From positions 1 to 18,498 of the forward strand of contig NZ_CAMLIX010000087.1 in the NCBI RefSeq assembly GCF_946479975.1: a stretch of DNA of 18,498 nt, read 5' to 3'. The position numbers and the translations under genes are program-made. Of the stretch, positions 15,060-18,498 are shown piece by piece (the stretch's first letter is position 1; every line of letters starts with the position of its first letter). This DNA is from an uncultured Flavobacterium sp. GTDB taxonomy: Bacteria > Bacteroidota > Bacteroidia > Flavobacteriales > Flavobacteriaceae. Under the pieces are notes generated by a model. The model ran no database searches and was not told the origin of the DNA. It saw only the letters and a program-made list of their open reading frames with translations.

Positions 15060-16026
15060 TGTCGGGATTAATTTTAGATAAATGATAAATAGCATCGCCT
15101 TCGTAAACAATTGGCGAATGGTTAGCATTAATCACATAACCATCATGAGGTGCTTTGACTTTTTGTTCAAATTTTCCAAACGGATCTGTAATAATCGCTA
15201 AGATAGTGCCTTTGGTTACAAATTTTCCAATCAAATTAAAATCATGCAAAAGCCCCGAACATTTTGCACGAAGCCAAACCGAATGTTTAATGTAAATTGA
15301 AGGCGTCAGTGCTGGTTCCACAATTTGTTTAGGATCAAGCATTCCTAAATAATGAAGCAATCGTTTTGTTCCTAAAACTCCTTGATTGGCAATTTCATTA
15401 TTAATATCTAATGATTTTCCGCCTTCAAAAAGCAGCATTTTTACATTTGCAGTTTCCGAAGTTTTTCTGAAAGAGCCATTTATATTTTTTGAATAAAGCG
15501 TAAAAGGCGCATTAAAAATATCTGCCAGAACTTTCAATTCGGGATTATTCTCGGTAATTCTAATTTGCGGTGCGTTGAAACGACTTGCTCCGCCTGCATG
15601 AAAATCGACTGCGTAATCTAAAATTGGCAGAATTTCTTCGACAATATGATAGGCAAATCTGCTGGCAAGTGACCCTTTTTTACTTCCTGGAAAAACGCGA
15701 TTTAAGTCACGACCATCTGGAAACTCGCGCGATTTGTTTACAAAACCGTACATATTGATGACCGGAATGCAAATTATTGTGCCTCGTGTAGGGCGATTTA
15801 TTTTCTTACTGATGATCTGACGAACGACTTCAACTCCGTTTATTTCGTCACCGTGAATTCCTGCAGAAAATAAAACAGTTGGTCCTTCATACTTGGAACG
15901 GCGCACTATAACTGGAATATTCAACTTTGTTGTAGTATGCAATCGGGCAATTTCGACGTTTATGGTTCTGTGTTCTCCCGGCAAAATCGATTCGCCAAAA
16001 ATAACCAATGGAGTACTATTTTTCAT
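15046..16026 (-). CDS. Succinylglutamate desuccinylase/aspartoacylase family protein (M14-type zinc hydrolase)
   Basis: The 326-residue protein has no signal peptide. Zinc ligands and the catalytic residue of the AstE/AspA group are present: His58 and Glu61 in GIHGDEING, His143 in VDFHAGG, and Glu201 in LLFEGG. DGRDLNRVFPG at 104-114 is the substrate-binding segment. After about residue 240 a separate beta-rich domain (LRAKCSGLLHDF, VTKGTILAIITDPFG, KAPHDGYVI) resembles the lipoyl/biotinyl-like C-terminal part of this group. Family members remove acyl groups from amino acids or cut small amide substrates; the actual substrate cannot be named. Relatives are often found near RimK-type ligase genes, which are not seen here. 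It overlaps the folate cyclo-ligase gene downstream by 14 bp and is divergent from uvrC. Confidence 0.88.
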   Translation of the reverse strand: MKNSTPLVIFGESILPGEHRTINVEIARLHTTTKLNIPVIVRRSKYEGPTVLFSAGIHGDEINGVEVVRQIISKKINRPTRGTIICIPVINMYGFVNKSREFPDGRDLNRVFPGSKKGSLASRFAYHIVEEILPILDYAVDFHAGGASRFNAPQIRITENNPELKVLADIFNAPFTLYSKNINGSFRKTSETANVKMLLFEGGKSLDINNEIANQGVLGTKRLLHYLGMLDPKQIVEPALTPSIYIKHSVWLRAKCSGLLHDFNLIGKFVTKGTILAIITDPFGKFEQKVKAPHDGYVINANHSPIVYEGDAIYHLSKINPDNADE

Positions 16027-16071
16027 GTAGAATTATAAAATCTAAATATAGAAATTATTCTTTTGATTTCG

Positions 16072-16079
16072 TAAATTTG
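16072..16079 (+). promoter_or_regulatory. Possible -7 promoter element for uvrC
   Basis: TAAATTTG is a full match to the Bacteroidetes -7 consensus TAnnTTTG. No clear -33 TTG was seen at the proper distance. Transcription would start near 16085, giving a leader of about 80 bases to the preferred uvrC start at 16165. Confidence 0.35.
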
Positions 16080-16164
16080 AAACTAATTCAATGTTAAGCT
16101 TCATTTAGAAATCGGAATGGTTTTTGAAAAAAAGTTTTTCGAGTACCTTCAGAAACAAAAAAGA

Positions 16165-17958
16165 ATGCAAAAACCGGCCTTAGATCTTCAAATTTTAACT
16201 TTACCAGACAATCCAGGTGTTTATCAATATTATGATAAAGATGGGAAAATCTTGTACGTCGGAAAAGCTAAAAACCTAAAAAAAAGGGTTTCTTCCTATT
16301 TCAATAAAGTTCACGAAACGAGAAGAACCAATGTTTTGGTAAAAAAAATCGTGACCATAAAACACATCGTAGTTCCTACCGAAACCGATGCTCTTTTATT
16401 AGAAAATAATTTAATTAAAACACTTCAGCCGCGCTACAATGTATTGCTGCGCGATGATAAAACCTATCCTTGGATCTGCATTAAAAAAGAACCTTTTTCT
16501 AGAATATTCTTAACTAGAAGAATGATCAAAGACGGTTCTGAATATTTTGGTCCGTATACCAATTTCAAAATGGTATATACAATTTTGGATTTGATTAAAG
16601 AATTGTATCCGCTTCGAACTTGCAATTATGATTTGAGCGAATCCAACATTCGATCTGGAAAATTTAAAGTTTGTCTAGAGTATCATATTGGCAATTGCAA
16701 AGGTCCGTGCGAAGGTTTGGAACCTCTGGAAGAATACCAAAGACAAGTCAACGCCATTCGCGAAATCTTGAAAGGAAATTTTAAAGAAAGTTTAAAAGAT
16801 TTCAAGAAATTGATGACTACTTATGCGCAGAATTTACAATTTGAAGAAGCACAGAAAATCAAAGAAAAAATTGATATTTTAGAAAATTATCAATCAAGGT
16901 CAACGATCATTAATCCGAAGATTACCAATATTGACGTTTTCTCGATTGTTTCTGATGAAAGTGCTGCTTATGTCAATTTCCTGCAGATTTCTCACGGTTC
17001 GATTATTCGTTCGCATACTTTAGAAATAAAGAAAAAACTGGATGAAAGCGACGAAGAATTACTAGAATTGGCGATTGTAGAATTGCGGGAACGTTTTAAC
17101 TTATTATCAAAAGAAATTATTGTTCCGTTTGAATTGAATTTGGGCGAAAACTTGAAAGTTACCGTTCCGCAGCTGGGCGACAAAAAACAGATTTTAGATT
17201 TATCAATTCGAAATGCTAAGTTTTACCGAATCGAACAATTGAAACAATTGCAGATTGTAGATCCAGATCGTCACGTAAACCGAATTATGGCGCAGATGCA
17301 GAAAGATTTACGTCTTCCTGTTGAGCCTCGACATATTGAATGTTTTGATAACTCGAACATTCAGGGAACAAATCCTGTTGCGGCTTGTGTGGTTTTTAAA
17401 GATGGAAAACCAAGCAAAAAAGATTATCGCCATTTTAACGTAAAAACCGTTGAAGGTCCAGATGATTTTGCTTCGATGACCGAAATTGTAGGTCGCCGTT
17501 ATAAGAGATTATTAGAAGAAAACCAGCCGTTGCCACAGTTAATAATTATTGACGGTGGAAAAGGACAACTTTCGGCAGCTTTAAAAAGTATTGACGAATT
17601 AGGCTTACGCGGAAAAATTGCCATTATCGGTATCGCCAAACGTTTAGAAGAACTTTTTTATCCCGGCGATTCGATTCCGTTATATTTAGACAAAAAATCA
17701 GAAACTTTGAAGGTGATTCAGCAATTACGAAATGAGGCGCATCGATTCGGAATCACTTTTCATAGAGATAAAAGAAGTAAAGCTGCTCTTAATTCTTCGG
17801 TCGAAAGTATTCCTGGAATTGGAGAAAAAACCATGCTTACGTTAATACAACATTTTAAAAGTGTTAAAAGATTGAAATTGGCTTCAGAAAAAGAAATTTC
17901 AGACGTTGTAGGTGTTTCCAAAGCAAAAAAAATTGTCGACTTTTACAAAACCAATTAA
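16165..17958 (+). CDS. uvrC: Excinuclease ABC subunit UvrC
   Basis: This is the 597-residue nuclease of nucleotide excision repair, which makes the two incisions around a lesion after UvrA and UvrB have marked it. The N-terminal GIY-YIG nuclease has GVY at 18-20 and YVG at 31-33. Cys153, Cys170, Cys178 and Cys182 form the cluster known to bind iron-sulfur in UvrC. A UVR helix that contacts UvrB follows ([14 protein letters not shown] near 215-230). The RNase H-like nuclease contains [14 protein letters not shown] and [10 protein letters not shown]-terminal helix-hairpin-helix motifs start at SIPGIGEKT and [10 protein letters not shown] prefer the ATG at 16165 because the family usually begins just before the GIY domain; an ATG at 16117 would add 16 Lys/Phe-rich residues. 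It is divergent from the M14-type gene, and the next gene begins 7 bp downstream. Confidence 0.95.
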   Translation: MQKPALDLQILTLPDNPGVYQYYDKDGKILYVGKAKNLKKRVSSYFNKVHETRRTNVLVKKIVTIKHIVVPTETDALLLENNLIKTLQPRYNVLLRDDKTYPWICIKKEPFSRIFLTRRMIKDGSEYFGPYTNFKMVYTILDLIKELYPLRTCNYDLSESNIRSGKFKVCLEYHIGNCKGPCEGLEPLEEYQRQVNAIREILKGNFKESLKDFKKLMTTYAQNLQFEEAQKIKEKIDILENYQSRSTIINPKITNIDVFSIVSDESAAYVNFLQISHGSIIRSHTLEIKKKLDESDEELLELAIVELRERFNLLSKEIIVPFELNLGENLKVTVPQLGDKKQILDLSIRNAKFYRIEQLKQLQIVDPDRHVNRIMAQMQKDLRLPVEPRHIECFDNSNIQGTNPVAACVVFKDGKPSKKDYRHFNVKTVEGPDDFASMTEIVGRRYKRLLEENQPLPQLIIIDGGKGQLSAALKSIDELGLRGKIAIIGIAKRLEELFYPGDSIPLYLDKKSETLKVIQQLRNEAHRFGITFHRDKRSKAALNSSVESIPGIGEKTMLTLIQHFKSVKRLKLASEKEISDVVGVSKAKKIVDFYKTN

Positions 17959-17965
17959 AGAATTT

Positions 17966-18498
17966 ATGCGTCCATTCCAGCTGTACATTTCAAATACTCG
18001 GTCGAAAGGAATTTCGTGGGGCGTATTATCAGTTATTTTTCTAATTGTATTTTTGTTTTCGCAAAAATCTCATTCACAAGAAGTTAAAAAAGACAGTGTC
18101 AAAAGACCAAAAATTGGTTTGGTTTTGAGTGGCGGCGGCGCAAAAGGTTTTGCACATATTGGAGTTTTGAAAGTTTTGGAAGAAGCTGGAATCAAAATCG
18201 ATTATATCGGCGGAACGAGTATGGGATCTGTAATTGGCGGACTTTATGCTTCTGGTTACAATGCTTCTCAAATCGATTCTATTTTCAAAAAAACCAATTT
18301 TGATGAATTAATAAACGATTATATTCCGCGTTCCTCCAAGAATTTCTACGGAAAGAAAAATGACGAGTTGTATGCAATTGTTTTGCCTTTCAGCAATTTT
18401 AGAGTTGGTATTCCTGAGGCACTTTCAAAAGGAATGTACAATTATAATTTATTGAGCAGTTTAACTAGAAACGTTCGTCATATTCGTGATTTTAATAA
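17966..18498 (+). CDS. Patatin-like phospholipase family protein (partial, 3' end outside the window)
   Basis: The first 177 codons are present and the frame is still open at the window edge. After a basic N-terminus there is a hydrophobic run at about 19-32 followed by QKSHSQE, consistent with an export signal. The patatin domain starts at about 48: [16 protein letters not shown] (51-66) holds the oxyanion-hole glycines, and GTSMG at 83-87 is the lipase elbow with Ser85 as nucleophile. The catalytic Asp should lie beyond the window. Exported patatins in this phylum often continue into an outer-membrane BamA-type barrel, as in PlpD, but that part cannot be seen. The ATG at 17966 lies 7 bp after the uvrC stop with no terminator between, so both are probably on one transcript. 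Confidence 0.85.
   Translation, partial: MRPFQLYISNTRSKGISWGVLSVIFLIVFLFSQKSHSQEVKKDSVKRPKIGLVLSGGGAKGFAHIGVLKVLEEAGIKIDYIGGTSMGSVIGGLYASGYNASQIDSIFKKTNFDELINDYIPRSSKNFYGKKNDELYAIVLPFSNFRVGIPEALSKGMYNYNLLSSLTRNVRHIRDFN

Noticed and set aside
15060..15128. 23-residue N-terminal extension of the folate cyclo-ligase
   Set aside because: It lies wholly inside the upstream gene and precedes the usual family start.
16117..16164. 16-residue N-terminal extension of UvrC
   Set aside because: It cannot be excluded, but the family normally begins close to the GIY-YIG domain, which fits the ATG at 16165 better.

Overview
The window looks like a chromosomal segment of a Flavobacterium-type member of the Bacteroidota. 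The base composition is AT-rich, genes lack Shine-Dalgarno leaders and start behind A-rich stretches, several secreted proteins carry short hydrophobic leaders, and the long gaps are filled with dispersed palindromic repeats of the kind common in this genus. These assignments come from reading motifs by eye; no database search was run.

Left part (1-2165): two minus-strand oxidoreductase genes, a short-chain dehydrogenase and an aldo/keto reductase, lie among palindromic repeats. Two inverted copies of one ~135-bp repeat flank the dehydrogenase.

Centre (2379-11940): a complete plus-strand Bacteroidetes aerotolerance (Bat) operon in the order moxR AAA+ ATPase, DUF58 protein, a 543-residue two-membrane-span BatD-like protein, batA, batB, batC, batD, batE. 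The MoxR ATPase probably acts on the DUF58 and VWA proteins at the inner membrane. BatA and BatB are membrane-anchored VWA proteins, BatC and BatE are TPR proteins, and BatD and the 543-residue protein expose large extracytoplasmic domains. Except for a TAATG overlap before batA, each gap (85-157 bp) holds a different repeat. A strong two-way hairpin terminator at 11963-12009 separates the operon from a convergent gene for a YfbK-type VWA lipoprotein (12022-13575).

Repeat region (13576-14486): about 910 bp without a gene. It holds three copies of a 61-bp hairpin (two lying inside a 94-bp exact duplication), a 39-bp perfect inverted repeat, and three full or partial copies of a GTAGAGACGCAC palindrome. 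One of these palindromes supplies the stop codon of the neighbouring gene.

Right part (14487-18498): minus-strand genes for a 5-formyltetrahydrofolate cyclo-ligase and an M14-type deacylase/carboxypeptidase relative overlap by 14 bp. Divergent from them is uvrC, followed after 7 bp by the start of a patatin-like phospholipase gene that runs off the window. No RNA genes, insertion-sequence transposase genes, prophage genes or CRISPR arrays were seen.
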